Shown one piece after another: positions 1 through 8,882 of a stretch of 64,000 bases of DNA. The notes beneath the pieces were generated by a model. That model was not told the origin of the DNA, did not search any database, and saw nothing but the letters and a program-made list of their open reading frames with translations. Position numbers and translations under genes: made by a program. Every line of letters starts with the position of its first letter. Position 1 is the stretch's first letter. Source of the stretch: DASRDU01 sp035652435 (lineage in GTDB: Bacteria; Acidobacteriota; Blastocatellia; RBC074); NCBI GenBank assembly GCA_035652435.1, contig DASRDU010000188.1, forward strand, positions 1-64,000, in the 5' to 3' direction.

Positions 1-153
1 GGTAACCGTCTGATCTTACGCACAGAAAGCCGTTTTTTCATCCCTGCGAGTCTCCTTCGTTCAGAAACTTGAAATCGGTGATGACGGCTGCTGACAGGCA
101 CTTTTGCACCTCGCCCGTCGCTTACCCGTCACTTTTCAGTAGCTTATACATCA

Positions 154-621
154 ATGCAGGATATGTTGGATGATCTTTTCGTCAACTATATGTATAGATT
201 TGTTTCACCATTTAGGTATGGGGCTGAATGGGTTCTGGCCAGCCATGCCAAGGCTAGAGTTAATAGGGTTATCGTCCCTTGGGAGTGGGTAAAAAATCCA
301 GGAACTGCAATTGGGGATTTGAAGCCCGGGTGGCAGGAATCGGTATCCCCTGAGAGTCTTGGTATATTGCCAAGCACTCAGTGGCAGTTCGAGTTGAGGA
401 ACCCTGCTTGGGAAGAAACATTTGCATTCGGTTGTAATAATGAAGACGTAGTGCTGGACAAATTGACAGACCCTAAGGGGAGATTTTTCCGGCATTCTGG
501 GTGGTTTGACGTGAAAGATTTGGAACAAGCACAACTTGATAAATATAAATATGTGTTTGTATTTAAAGGCAGTCCGTGGGAAGCGCCTTTCGCCCATAAA
601 GCTTTGGTAGAAAGAGCGTAA
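154..621 (+). CDS. hypothetical protein, 155 aa
   Basis: I do not recognise this protein. It is rich in aromatic residues (Trp, Phe, Tyr) and ends in a hydrophobic strand-like stretch, YKYVFVFKGSPW. There is no signal peptide and no obvious membrane helix, so it is probably a soluble cytoplasmic protein. Two in-frame stops lie at 79-84, so ATG 154 or ATG 163 are the only methionine starts. No clear Shine-Dalgarno sequence precedes either. Base composition is AT-richer than the chromosome to the right and matches the mobile-element genes that follow. It could be an accessory gene of that element. Confidence 0.5.
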   Translation: MQDMLDDLFVNYMYRFVSPFRYGAEWVLASHAKARVNRVIVPWEWVKNPGTAIGDLKPGWQESVSPESLGILPSTQWQFELRNPAWEETFAFGCNNEDVVLDKLTDPKGRFFRHSGWFDVKDLEQAQLDKYKYVFVFKGSPWEAPFAHKALVERA

Positions 622-733
622 TTCTATATGGAGGTGGGTTTATCCACAGCCCTACCCTGGACAGAATTCCTCAGCGTGGTAAACTGTAAGTAACCCACAG
701 CACTTTTTATATTTCAGGCCAAAGAATACAAAT

Positions 734-790
734 CAACCGACCACAAATAAGCAGCGTTACCTAACCTTGGTCGGTTGGACGCTGTTTTTT
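734..790 (+). other. Overlapping inverted repeats ending in a T-tract
   Basis: A perfect 10-bp inverted repeat pairs 734-743 with 768-777. A second 6-bp complement pairs 752-757, inside the first loop, with 779-784, outside it. Six T residues follow at 785-790. The two stems cross, so as RNA they would either form a pseudoknot-like fold or be alternatives. The second stem plus the U-run resembles a weak terminator. It lies in the 622-1334 gap, which has no convincing gene. That gap also holds a small inverted repeat at 852-857/868-873. Confidence 0.45.
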
Positions 791-1077
791 GTTTGTAGCG
801 GGTCAGGATGGCCAGTGGAAACGGAGTAATTACCGTGAATGCTGGCTCACACACTGCCAAGTACAAAGCAGTGTTCCCGCTCCACTACAAGCACTGAAAC
901 ACAAAAGGGGAGCAGCACAAAACTACTCCCCCCTTGTGGATCTATCACTGACTGCTCCGAGTGCGTCCCGGAGACCGCGAGGGATTATCAGAGACCTTTC
1001 CCAATAAAGCAAGAGTTGTTCACTCACCCGCCTTTGTCTGACCGCCCTTCAGTGGGGATTGTTTTCCTTCAGATAGA

Positions 1078-1146
1078 GGCAGGCAAGTTGAAGAACTTGG
1101 TAGCCTGCCGTAGTAGGCTTGTCTCAAGGAGACAGAAGGACTACGG
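1078..1146 (+). other. Two abutting compound hairpins (candidate structured RNA)
   Basis: Stem 1 pairs 1078-1084 with 1103-1109 (7 bp) and encloses a second 5-bp helix, 1085-1089 with 1094-1098, capped by a 4-nt loop. Stem 2 pairs 1108-1114 with 1140-1146 (7 bp) and encloses 1118-1120/1136-1138 and 1121-1125/1129-1133. The two outer stems share two bases. No credible ORF covers the region. Plausible roles are a small RNA of the element, a processed leader, or a DNA cruciform at a replication or excision site. The sequence does not choose among them. Confidence 0.4.
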
Positions 1147-1334
1147 CCCAAACGATAACCCGACACCTCTGGCAGCGAATTTATTTCTTTTTTTGAGGAT
1201 TTGTTTCTTTCCCCGGCCCCGTGCCACTTGGGACAAGAACAGGTCTGCCGAGGGAGAGGGGAGGAGTGAAGGGGTGGGTGAGAGTGCAGGCGACGGCCTT
1301 AGGGGTGAATATTCACCAGTCAACTATATGACCA

Positions 1335-1502
1335 ATGAAATACAAGACAATACCAGTTAAAGAATACAGGCAGATGAAACTCTGGGCCTTCCTGCATCAG
1401 AGGATAAAAACGCTTGCGGCTCAGCACAAGATGTCCGCGAACGAATACCTCGATCAATTAACCAGTAACCAAGATGAATATGGACACAGAGACAATAAAT
1501 AA
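1335..1502 (+). CDS. small RHH-like DNA-binding protein, 55 aa
   Basis: A short ORF starts at ATG 1335 and ends at TAA 1500-1502. It reads as a short basic strand (MKYKTIPVKEYR) followed by two predicted helices, around LWAFLHQRIKTLAAQ and MSANEYLDQL. That order resembles ribbon-helix-helix regulators such as Arc, CopG and antitoxins. It overlaps the next gene (start 1474) by 29 bases in a different frame, which suggests translational coupling. There is no strong ribosome-binding site. The family assignment rests only on length and predicted secondary structure. Confidence 0.4.
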   Translation: MKYKTIPVKEYRQMKLWAFLHQRIKTLAAQHKMSANEYLDQLTSNQDEYGHRDNK

Positions 1503-2223
1503 AATGCGGCAACTCCGAGCTGAAGGCAAAACCCTTCAGCAGATTGCCGACACAGTTGGGCTGAGGTGGCCCGCACAGGTGTACCAGGCACTCACCAAAG
1601 CCAGAAGAGAAAGTGGCCCTCTGCAAACTGCGCCAACAATGGTAATGGAGAAGGACGCAGCCAAACAAGCACACAGAGAGTACGCGAGTTTGGTGAAGAC
1701 CCGGAAGGAACAGTACATCCGCGATCTCAAGCAGGTCTATTGGCACTTGGCCAAGGGCGAAAAGGTTTTGGATATTTACGAGGTATTTAACAAAACAGGA
1801 GTGAATGAGCAAGGTGATCCGAAGCTTGCCATTGTCCGCGCAGACCGGAAATCAGTGGTGTTCAGAAAAGACAACTCAGGAACAGGATCATTTCGCTGCG
1901 AAGACTCATGGCATCACTGCAAGTCTTGTATTGATTTGCCGGTTAATACTTTCCCTGATTTTCCCACGGAACAGCCAAATCCAAATAGTTGGCCCCGAAT
2001 TATCCGGGAGCGTATTACGACCCAGACTCCAATCATTCCCGCTCACCTTGTTCCTAGCGGCAGCCTCGATAATTACTTTATCCTCTGGGAAGTCCCGGAA
2101 TGGAAACCCGTACCGACTTTCAAAGATCCGTTCCTGCTGAAAAGAATAAACAAGAACACCTTTGTTGTCTTGGCCGAGTGGGACTTGACGCCGCTGGAGC
2201 AAGCGGTAATCAGAGGATTATAG
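1474..2223 (+). CDS. HTH-domain protein of mobile element, 249 aa
   Basis: Residues about 5-40 form a helix-turn-helix of the kind that recruits recombinases or phage terminases (EGKTLQQIADTVGLR). A basic, helical middle region follows (residues about 60-110, many Lys/Arg/Gln). The C-terminal half has a Cys-x6-Cys-x2-Cys cluster (FRCEDSWHHCKSCID) that could bind metal. I recognise no catalytic motif. It follows the RHH-like ORF with overlap and sits among phage-like genes. A DNA-binding replication or regulatory protein of the element is the best guess. The precise role is unknown. Confidence 0.6.
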   Translation: MNMDTETINKMRQLRAEGKTLQQIADTVGLRWPAQVYQALTKARRESGPLQTAPTMVMEKDAAKQAHREYASLVKTRKEQYIRDLKQVYWHLAKGEKVLDIYEVFNKTGVNEQGDPKLAIVRADRKSVVFRKDNSGTGSFRCEDSWHHCKSCIDLPVNTFPDFPTEQPNPNSWPRIIRERITTQTPIIPAHLVPSGSLDNYFILWEVPEWKPVPTFKDPFLLKRINKNTFVVLAEWDLTPLEQAVIRGL

Positions 2224-2288
2224 GTTTACCAATCAACCGGGAGGGAAAGGGGTAATAAGAAGCCACAAACAAGCTCAGGGTAAGCACT

Positions 2289-2879
2289 TTAATTCGCGAG
2301 TCTCCAACCGTCATCATACAACCGGAAATGAGCCTTAATCAGTCCGTCCTTGGCCAATCGTTGAGTAGTTCCAGGTTCGTCATAATCAAAAAAGTCTTTG
2401 TACTTGCTGTATATTTCACTCGTCGGCTTAAAAGTAGTAACTACGTTTGCTATTGCCGTCTGACCATCAATTTTGGAAATACCTTCAATTGACTTTGCCT
2501 CTCTATGCCCTGCAATGAAAGAGCCAGTAACATCCATTCCCTGTGCCCCATTACCAGTTTCACACCGATCCCAAGCCCCATTAGGGCACAAAGGGAATGT
2601 TGACCATTTACACGTAAGTACTCCGTCCTTGATAAACTTGTCGTACCATACCTTTGACTGCGGGTCATTACATTTACTGCTGTTATTTAACCTGATTGAC
2701 ATTTTAACTGTTCCAAGTTTCTTTCCTGCCAGCAGGCTTAGCGCCTTCTCTCTCGTAAGAGTATTACTTGATCCACTTGAGCCACTGTCTTTACTCGGAG
2801 TTCCTCCTTCTTGGTGAGAGCAGGATACGGTTAAAAATCCAATGATGAAAACGCCGATCAGCAGTTTCTGTGGGGACAT
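2289..2879 (-). CDS. putative lipoprotein, 196 aa
   Basis: The N-terminus is a lipoprotein signal: a short charged start, a hydrophobic core and the lipobox LTVSC with the lipidated Cys at residue 20. A Ser/Gly-rich linker follows (about residues 24-38). The mature domain (40-196) has four cysteines that may form disulphides and no family I recognise. A good AGGAG motif stands just upstream of the start. It is transcribed opposite to its neighbours, as expected for an accessory cargo gene or phage-encoded moron. Its exported nature is well supported; its function is not known. Confidence 0.65.
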   Translation of the reverse strand: MSPQKLLIGVFIIGFLTVSCSHQEGGTPSKDSGSSGSSNTLTREKALSLLAGKKLGTVKMSIRLNNSSKCNDPQSKVWYDKFIKDGVLTCKWSTFPLCPNGAWDRCETGNGAQGMDVTGSFIAGHREAKSIEGISKIDGQTAIANVVTTFKPTSEIYSKYKDFFDYDEPGTTQRLAKDGLIKAHFRLYDDGWRLAN

Positions 2880-3114
2880 TGTTTTCTCCTTTGATCTGAA
2901 TATACGACAACAAGCTGTTTCCTTTTCCAGTGAGATTGTGCCTGATCTATATCACAGGCCCTCTGGAAAAACCATCCTGTACGGATGAACCTTCACCGGA
3001 ACACAATGAAGGCCAGCCCTAAACTCGGGACTGGCCGACATCTCAGATTTTAAGCCCGACAAGCGAACTGTCTGATTTTACGGAGTCAATATAATCAACT
3101 AAAATGAAAACAGA

Positions 3115-3468
3115 ATGACCCCTCAGCATAACCAAATCCTCAATATCCTTTCCGATCACCAATGGCACTGCACCGTGGAGTTTGACGAGATCCCGATGCG
3201 TGACCACCGGAAACGAGTTTCCGAGCTTCAAAAACTTGGCTACTTGATGGAGACGGAGAAATGCCGTGGACGATGTGGCAGACCGCACAGCAGTAATGTG
3301 ACGTGGAGACGGTTGCTGAAATCGCCTGTGGCTTCAGATTTTGACCGTAGCGAGGTTTTACCTGAGCTTCCTGCCTCCGGTGCTTGCTGTCCGTCTTGGG
3401 CCATTTTTCAGACTCACGCCCGATCCTGCCCATCCCTCCAAAAACAGCCAGTCAACACCTTGTTTTAG
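3115..3468 (+). CDS. phage-type winged-helix protein, 117 aa
   Basis: Residues 1-68 resemble the small winged-helix proteins common in phages. They show a first helix (NQILNILSDHQWH), a recognition-helix region (RDHRKRVSELQKLGYL) and a Cys-x3-Cys segment (KCRGRCGRPH) that could hold a zinc ion in the wing. The last ~45 residues are Cys/Pro-rich and look unlike a folded domain, so the true end may be disturbed. Likely function is DNA binding in control of the element. No Shine-Dalgarno sequence is evident. Confidence 0.5.
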   Translation: MTPQHNQILNILSDHQWHCTVEFDEIPMRDHRKRVSELQKLGYLMETEKCRGRCGRPHSSNVTWRRLLKSPVASDFDRSEVLPELPASGACCPSWAIFQTHARSCPSLQKQPVNTLF

Positions 3469-3481
3469 TGCCCTGCCTGCT

Positions 3482-3567
3482 GCTGACGTAGTTTTAACTG
3501 GTAGACCGCCGGCTCAAGGTGGCCACCTGACAAACCGGAAGTGCGGGTTCGAGTCCCGCCGCCAGTA
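3482..3567 (+). tRNA. tRNA-like sequence, possibly Leu (CAA), degenerate
   Basis: The T arm is perfect: stem 3543-3547 with 3555-3559 and loop TTCGAGT. The acceptor stem 3482-3488/3560-3566 pairs at six of seven positions, one of them a wobble. The D loop contains AACTGGTA. With a three-base D stem the anticodon loop falls at 3513-3519 and reads CAA after the expected T33, which suggests leucine and a long variable arm. The anticodon stem then pairs poorly (two mismatches) and no CCA follows. It may be a decayed or phage-type tRNA. Confidence 0.4.
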
Positions 3568-3613
3568 GCAAGCAGAGCATTATGCCTGCCAATCATCCCA
3601 ATAAGGAGGGGAT

Positions 3614-4009
3614 ATGAGTACCAGAAAAGCACTGAAGTTCACGCCCAAGGCTGAACCAACTGCGACACCGGAAATCACGGCCAACAACGGGAACTCCGAG
3701 ACGAAGAAATACACTGTCAATGTCCAGAGCAGCGGAGCTGTCTCCGTGACCTTGCGCAGTGACGACAAGACCGAAGCCTTGTCCTTCATCGAAGAGTTTA
3801 AGGCCATCGTCGCCCCGCCCAGGAAGAAGAAACCGTATCTGCATGCCGGAGACCCTTGCCCAAATGAAAACTGCGGCGGCTATCTGGCTCCGCAGACGGC
3901 ACGGAACCGGAGAACCGGAGGCGAATACCAGTTCTTGGGATGCACGGAATTTCCGGCTTGCCAGGAAACGGCCTACTTCGCCAAGGACGAGAACACCGAC
4001 GGAACGTAA
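3614..4009 (+). CDS. C4 zinc-finger (topoisomerase-type) protein, 131 aa
   Basis: The C-terminal third (residues about 80-122) matches the zinc-ribbon found repeatedly at the end of bacterial DNA topoisomerase I. It has CPNENCGGYLAP, then FLGCTEFPACQ, giving four cysteines with the typical Gly-Gly-x-Leu and F-x-G-C-x-x-F-P-x-C spacing. The N-terminal part is hydrophilic with a short beta-rich segment (residues 32-48). A DNA- or RNA-binding accessory protein of the element is likely. A strong AAGGAGGGG precedes ATG 3614, so the start is well supported. A hairpin follows the stop. Confidence 0.65.
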   Translation: MSTRKALKFTPKAEPTATPEITANNGNSETKKYTVNVQSSGAVSVTLRSDDKTEALSFIEEFKAIVAPPRKKKPYLHAGDPCPNENCGGYLAPQTARNRRTGGEYQFLGCTEFPACQETAYFAKDENTDGT

Positions 4010-4017
4010 TTAACGAC

Positions 4018-4038
4018 GGGGAGTCTGAAAAACTCCCC
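4018..4038 (+). terminator. hairpin after the zinc-finger gene
   Basis: A perfect 7-bp stem pairs 4018-4024 with 4032-4038 around a 7-base loop, eight bases past the stop codon. No T-run follows, so it may be a weak terminator or an RNA-stabilising 3' end. Confidence 0.45.
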
Positions 4039-4046
4039 CTCAATTT

Positions 4047-4553
4047 ATGAAATATATTTTTATTACGGGAGGTCAGAAAGCAAAAGTTGACGATGCTGAC
4101 CACACTTGGTTAAGCAAGTACACTTGGCATCTTAAAAAAGACCGCAACAATTCATACACGGCGACAAATATTCTGTTTGGCAAAAGGTACAAGACAGTTT
4201 ATATGCACGCCTTAATTATGAGTCCACCTGCGGGGATGCAAGTTGACCACAGAAACGGAGACGGATTGGATAATCAGCGTAAAAATCTTCGAGTGTGTAC
4301 GCAGTTACAGAACAGCTATAACAGGAAGAAGTATGAAAACTGCTCTTCACAATTCAAAGGTGTTACTTGGGCAGCGAATATTCGTAAATGGCGTGTTTGG
4401 ATTACCAAAAATCAGAGAAGGATTTACTTGGGCAATTTTATAAATGAAAGAGAAGCTGCTTTGACTTATGACCGTGAGGCCATGAATTTATTTGGTGAGT
4501 TTGCACGTTTGAATTTTCCCTACATCGCCAAGGAAAATGGCGAAGGAACATAA
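4047..4553 (+). CDS. HNH homing endonuclease with AP2 DNA-binding domain, 168 aa
   Basis: This is a freestanding mobile endonuclease. Residues about 15-100 hold an HNH core (YMHALIM, then QVDHRNGDGLDNQRKNL), with the His, Asn and second His/Asn positions in place. Residues about 102-155 are an AP2-like DNA-binding domain (SQFKGVTW, KWRVWI, YLGNFINEREAALTYD, AMNLFGEFARLNFP). Proteins with this order nick DNA at specific sites and spread in phage genomes. It stands alone between hairpins; I see no intron or intein at this position. Gene length and motifs appear intact. Confidence 0.85.
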   Translation: MKYIFITGGQKAKVDDADHTWLSKYTWHLKKDRNNSYTATNILFGKRYKTVYMHALIMSPPAGMQVDHRNGDGLDNQRKNLRVCTQLQNSYNRKKYENCSSQFKGVTWAANIRKWRVWITKNQRRIYLGNFINEREAALTYDREAMNLFGEFARLNFPYIAKENGEGT

Positions 4554-4558
4554 CAAAC

Positions 4559-4580
4559 AGGGAACGCCCACCCGTTCCCT
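4559..4580 (+). terminator. hairpin after HNH-AP2 gene
   Basis: An 8-bp perfect stem (4559-4566 with 4573-4580) lies six bases beyond the stop, with a pyrimidine-rich tail. It is consistent with a terminator on the plus strand. Confidence 0.5.
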
Positions 4581-4620
4581 CTCTTCCCTTCATCTGAAAA
4601 GATGGAGTAATGATAAGCCT

Positions 4621-4644
4621 CCCTATCTCATTTTTGAGATGGGG
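4621..4644 (+). terminator. second hairpin in the 4,554-4,666 gap
   Basis: A 10-bp stem with one G-T pair joins 4621-4630 to 4635-4644 around four T residues. It stands 23 bases before the next start codon, so it could be either a terminator of the upstream unit or a leader hairpin of the next gene. Confidence 0.4.
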
Positions 4645-4666
4645 GGAAGAGAATTAAACAAACAAG

Positions 4667-4867
4667 ATGAGACATCCACGATTTATTTGCAGGTTATTAG
4701 GGCATAGAACTGGCTATTTTATTCCCGTGGTGATTGAGTTAGGTGTTAATGCCAACTTTAAGCAAGAAGCAATTGACTACGTAAAGGAAGAAATTTTACC
4801 TGTTTTGAGTCTAAGAATAAGAGATTATTTGAAGGATGAGTATCCTTACCGGATTTATATACAGTAG
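4667..4867 (+). CDS. hypothetical protein, 66 aa
   Basis: I do not recognise this small protein. It starts with basic residues (MRHPRFICRLLGHR), then a beta-strand-like segment (FIPVVIELGVNA) and an amphipathic helix (KQEAIDYVKEEILPVLSLRIRDYLKD). Its stop is five bases before the DUF1064 start, so the two are probably cotranscribed. Confidence 0.45.
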   Translation: MRHPRFICRLLGHRTGYFIPVVIELGVNANFKQEAIDYVKEEILPVLSLRIRDYLKDEYPYRIYIQ

Positions 4868-4872
4868 CTTTT

Positions 4873-5304
4873 ATGACTTGGTACCAGAGACCCTTAAGTA
4901 AGTTTGGAGCGCAGAAAACTGTTTTCAAGAATCGGGTTTACGACAGTAAAGGCGAAGCAGGTTTGGCAATGGAATTGGACTTGGAACTCAGAGCGGGAAA
5001 GCTCTTAAAGATTGAACCACAGGTCACGTTTGATTTGTTTGCGAAGAACGGCCAGAAGGTTTGCACCCACAGGCCTGACTTTCTTGTTACGCTCCCGGAC
5101 GGCACCCAGGAAGTTCGGGAATACAAGGGTTTTGCGACAGAAATTTGGAGATTGAAACTGAAGCTCTTTGAAGACAATTATCCCCACATCCCGTACTGGG
5201 TAATTACTCCCTCAGGCCGGAAACAGTTCGGTAAAAAAAAACGGAATATACGCTCTCGAAGCGCATCCCGATCCTTGAAGATACCCCTCCATCAGAGGAA
5301 CTGA
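4873..5304 (+). CDS. DUF1064 phage nuclease-like protein (zero-frame product, 143 aa)
   Basis: Residues 5-115 match DUF1064, a phage family thought to be a PD-(D/E)xK-fold, Holliday-junction-resolvase-like nuclease. Visible family features are SKFGAQKTVF, YDSKGEAGLAMELDL with the first acidic position, the central PDFLVTLPDGT, and EVREYKGF with Glu-x-Lys-Gly as the catalytic E-x-K. A terminal helix, RLKLKLFEDNYP, follows. The frame enters a run of nine A residues at 5233-5241 and then encodes a short basic, low-quality tail to the stop at 5302-5304. The minus-one frame is open to 5423 and codes a coherent C-terminus (next entry), so the native protein is probably longer. Confidence 0.75.
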   Translation: MTWYQRPLSKFGAQKTVFKNRVYDSKGEAGLAMELDLELRAGKLLKIEPQVTFDLFAKNGQKVCTHRPDFLVTLPDGTQEVREYKGFATEIWRLKLKLFEDNYPHIPYWVITPSGRKQFGKKKRNIRSRSASRSLKIPLHQRN

Positions 5305-5423
5305 TGATCCCTGAAGTTCAGGAGCGGAAGCCCCTGCCTCCACCACCCGCCAGACCATACTCATGGTGGGAAGTCGCCCTGAGCGGACTCGTCCATCACC
5401 TCGCCAAATTATTCATTGATTGA
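5233..5423 (+). other. A9 slippery run and minus-one frame C-terminal extension of the DUF1064 gene
   Basis: Nine consecutive A residues at 5233-5241 give the slippery pattern A-AAA-AAA in the incoming frame. Slipping back one base yields an open frame from 5241 to TGA 5421-5423. It encodes about 60 residues with a Pro-rich linker (KPLPPPPARPYSWWEV) and a hydrophobic end (LSGLVHHLAKLFID). That stop is three bases before the next gene's ATG at 5427, the usual packing here, whereas the zero-frame stop leaves a 120-base gap. Either programmed frameshifting or a homopolymer indel would explain it. Confidence 0.6.
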
Positions 5424-5426
5424 TGT

Positions 5427-5861
5427 ATGAAATATTGCCATTCCTGTCAGCAGGAAAAACCCACGAGTGAATTTGCCCGTAACAATTCTCGACCAGACGG
5501 ACTACAGACCGCCTGCAAGGTCTGTCAGAACAAATGGGGCAAACAGCGTTATCAGAAGACCAAACACCTGTTTCGGGAGCGTAACCGGCAGTTGAAAATC
5601 CGCAACCAGAAAGCCGTTGCCGAGTACCTGAAAGACAAAGCCTGTGTTGACTGCGGAGTCACGAATCCCGTTGTCCTGACCTTTGATCATTTCCGCGATA
5701 AAAAATATACCGTCTCTCAAATGGTGCTTGGCTCCCACGGACTCGACACCATCTTTGCCGAAATCAAAAAGTGCCGCATTCGCTGCTTCAACTGTCACAT
5801 GATTTCCGAAGCAAAGAAACGCGGCGACCTTAAGTGGAAAGCCCTAGCGCAGGCGGCTTAA
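5427..5861 (+). CDS. zinc-finger HNH endonuclease, 144 aa
   Basis: The N-terminus carries a treble-clef type zinc site (CHSCQQEKPTSEF, then CKVCQNKWGKQRY), typical of a large phage and metagenome HNH group. The C-terminal half has CVDCGVTNP, a degenerate HNH core (LTFDHFRDKK) and a closing C-x-x-C-H (CRIRCFNCHMISEAKKRGD). It probably cuts or nicks DNA. It is the second HNH protein within 900 bases. Its end overlaps the end of the convergent recombinase gene by 18 bases, a tight arrangement that suggests both belong to the same element. Confidence 0.75.
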   Translation: MKYCHSCQQEKPTSEFARNNSRPDGLQTACKVCQNKWGKQRYQKTKHLFRERNRQLKIRNQKAVAEYLKDKACVDCGVTNPVVLTFDHFRDKKYTVSQMVLGSHGLDTIFAEIKKCRIRCFNCHMISEAKKRGDLKWKALAQAA

Positions 5862-6734
5862 CAGCGAAGTCCTGATGTGCGTCTCCTGCAAGTCTTCGAC
5901 TTCCACCTCGACATACGCCTGTGTCATCTGGAGCGAACTGTGGCCCATTGCCCTTTGCAGATAAATCACGTTGCCCCCGGCTTTGACATATGACCGCGCA
6001 AACTTCCGCCTGAAGGCGTGGAAGAACCCGTCAATGTCCTCTTTGTTTACGCCGACCTTCTCGAAGATGGTACTCAGATCCCGGTACAGGTTGTAATACG
6101 TCATCTTCGTCCCGTTCGCGGTGCAGAAGAAGTACGGACTTTTGAATTTTGAAATCCGATGCTTCGTGCAGTACCGGAACAGAATTTTCCGCAGCTCAAT
6201 ACTCATTGGCACCAGTCGTTCCTTGCTCCCCTTTCCTTTCACCTTGATCAGCAGGTTGTCAAAGTCCACGTTTGAGACTTCAATCCCCAGAGCCTCGGAC
6301 ACCCGGAACCCGCAGTCAGTCAGGGTGCAGAGGACGGCATACGCCCGCATCTGGTTGCGGCTCTTCGGGTCAGGCTTCCACTTGAGGAGCGCGGCAAGCT
6401 GCTCATCTGAGAACGTCCGCATAATCTTTTTCTCTGCCTTGAGCTGTTTGATTTTGAAGGGTTCTGCGAGGTGGCCGTTTTCCCTGAGCCAGGAGAGGAA
6501 CGAGTTAAACGACCGGATGGAGATGTTGCAGGTCGTCGGAGAAAGCCCCGCCTGGCGCATTTCAATGACGAAGGTTGAGAGATTCTCTCTGGTCGGAAAT
6601 TCACCCACGAGCCTTTGCCAACGGGCAAAAATTTCGGTATAAGAGGCAATCGTTCTTTCAGAGAGGTTCGAGAGGAACCGTTTTTCGGTGATGAACCGCT
6701 CGAAGAGTTTTGATAATCCGTTATTCAAATCCAT
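5844..6734 (-). CDS. tyrosine recombinase/integrase (XerC/D-like)
   Basis: This site-specific recombinase has an N-terminal SAM-like core-binding domain (residues about 5-90) and a catalytic domain (about 105-296). The catalytic set is visible: Arg in DCGFRVSEAL, Lys in KVKGKGSKER, His-x-x-Arg in FFHAFRRKFA, His in AMGHSSLQMT and the nucleophile Tyr in TQAYVEVEV. ATG 6734 is preferred over GTG 6746 because a G-rich stretch precedes it. The gene is transcribed away from tRNA-Phe, which begins 55 bases upstream of the start. Proximity suggests that tRNA or its flank is the attachment region. I found no second copy of the tRNA end in the window, so the far attachment site would lie to the left. 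Confidence 0.9.
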   Translation of the reverse strand: MDLNNGLSKLFERFITEKRFLSNLSERTIASYTEIFARWQRLVGEFPTRENLSTFVIEMRQAGLSPTTCNISIRSFNSFLSWLRENGHLAEPFKIKQLKAEKKIMRTFSDEQLAALLKWKPDPKSRNQMRAYAVLCTLTDCGFRVSEALGIEVSNVDFDNLLIKVKGKGSKERLVPMSIELRKILFRYCTKHRISKFKSPYFFCTANGTKMTYYNLYRDLSTIFEKVGVNKEDIDGFFHAFRRKFARSYVKAGGNVIYLQRAMGHSSLQMTQAYVEVEVEDLQETHIRTSLLSRLR

Positions 6735-6788
6735 ACTTACCCCCACCCGTTACGGGCGGTAAAGTATTGATTCAAAATAAGTTCCCAA

Positions 6789-6865
<77 letters not shown>

Positions 6866-6884
6866 GCACTTTTAATCACTTACG

Positions 6885-6921
6885 CAGGGCAGGCAGATCA
6901 GTTGTCTGCCCTGTTCCGTTT
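6885..6921 (+). terminator. rho-independent terminator of tRNA-Phe
   Basis: An 11-bp stem (6885-6895 with 6903-6913, one wobble) is followed by TTCCGTTTT. It begins 20 bases beyond the tRNA CCA end. Confidence 0.7.
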
Positions 6922-6972
6922 TCAGCTCCGTTAACGTCTTCCCGACAGGCTTCCTGTTTCTATTCCGGGTGC

Positions 6973-8421
<1,449 letters not shown>

Positions 8422-8852
8422 ACTGTCGGCGTCTCCACAGGTCGCGAAATTCAAGCGTCAGTCCTTCCCACGTGTTCGGGCCTTTGCTCCGGTCGCGGGA
8501 GCTACTATGCCCTCGGCTGACTTCTGCCAGCTCATCGCACCGCCTCGCGACGGCGCCAGCCCACGGGCAAGCTGACAGATCTCCCCGGGTATGACGCATC
8601 CACCTTCACGCTTGCGGCCCGCCGCATCTACGGCACGACGTTCCGTGCAGGTATCGGACTTTGAAGATGTTTGCCTTCTCATCCAGTCCTGCCGCCTCAT
8701 ATGCGATTCCTGTTCGTCGGGCCAGCGTTTTGCCTCCAGGCTTCCTTCGGATTCCGCCTCACGACAGACACCCTTGCCTTCGGCTAACGAGTCCCCCTGC
8801 CGGGTTCGTAAGGGACTTGCACCCTCAAGTGAATACGCCCTGCCGGGCGCAC

Positions 8853-8882
8853 AAACAAAAGGCGGGCCGTTTCAGGCCCGCC
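8853..8882 (-). terminator. rho-independent terminator (intron insertion target)
   Basis: A perfect 8-bp GC-rich stem (8861-8868 with 8875-8882, 6-base loop) is followed on the minus strand by TTTTGTTT at 8860-8853, then immediately by the intron. It would terminate the minus-strand lipoprotein gene ending at 9092, although about 200 bases lie between them. Confidence 0.8.

Noticed and set aside
839..1360. 173-residue plus-strand frame in the element
   Set aside because: It runs through the structured hairpin region, is rich in Ser/Pro/Arg/Cys without any domain or start signal, and overlaps the better-supported small ORF at 1335.
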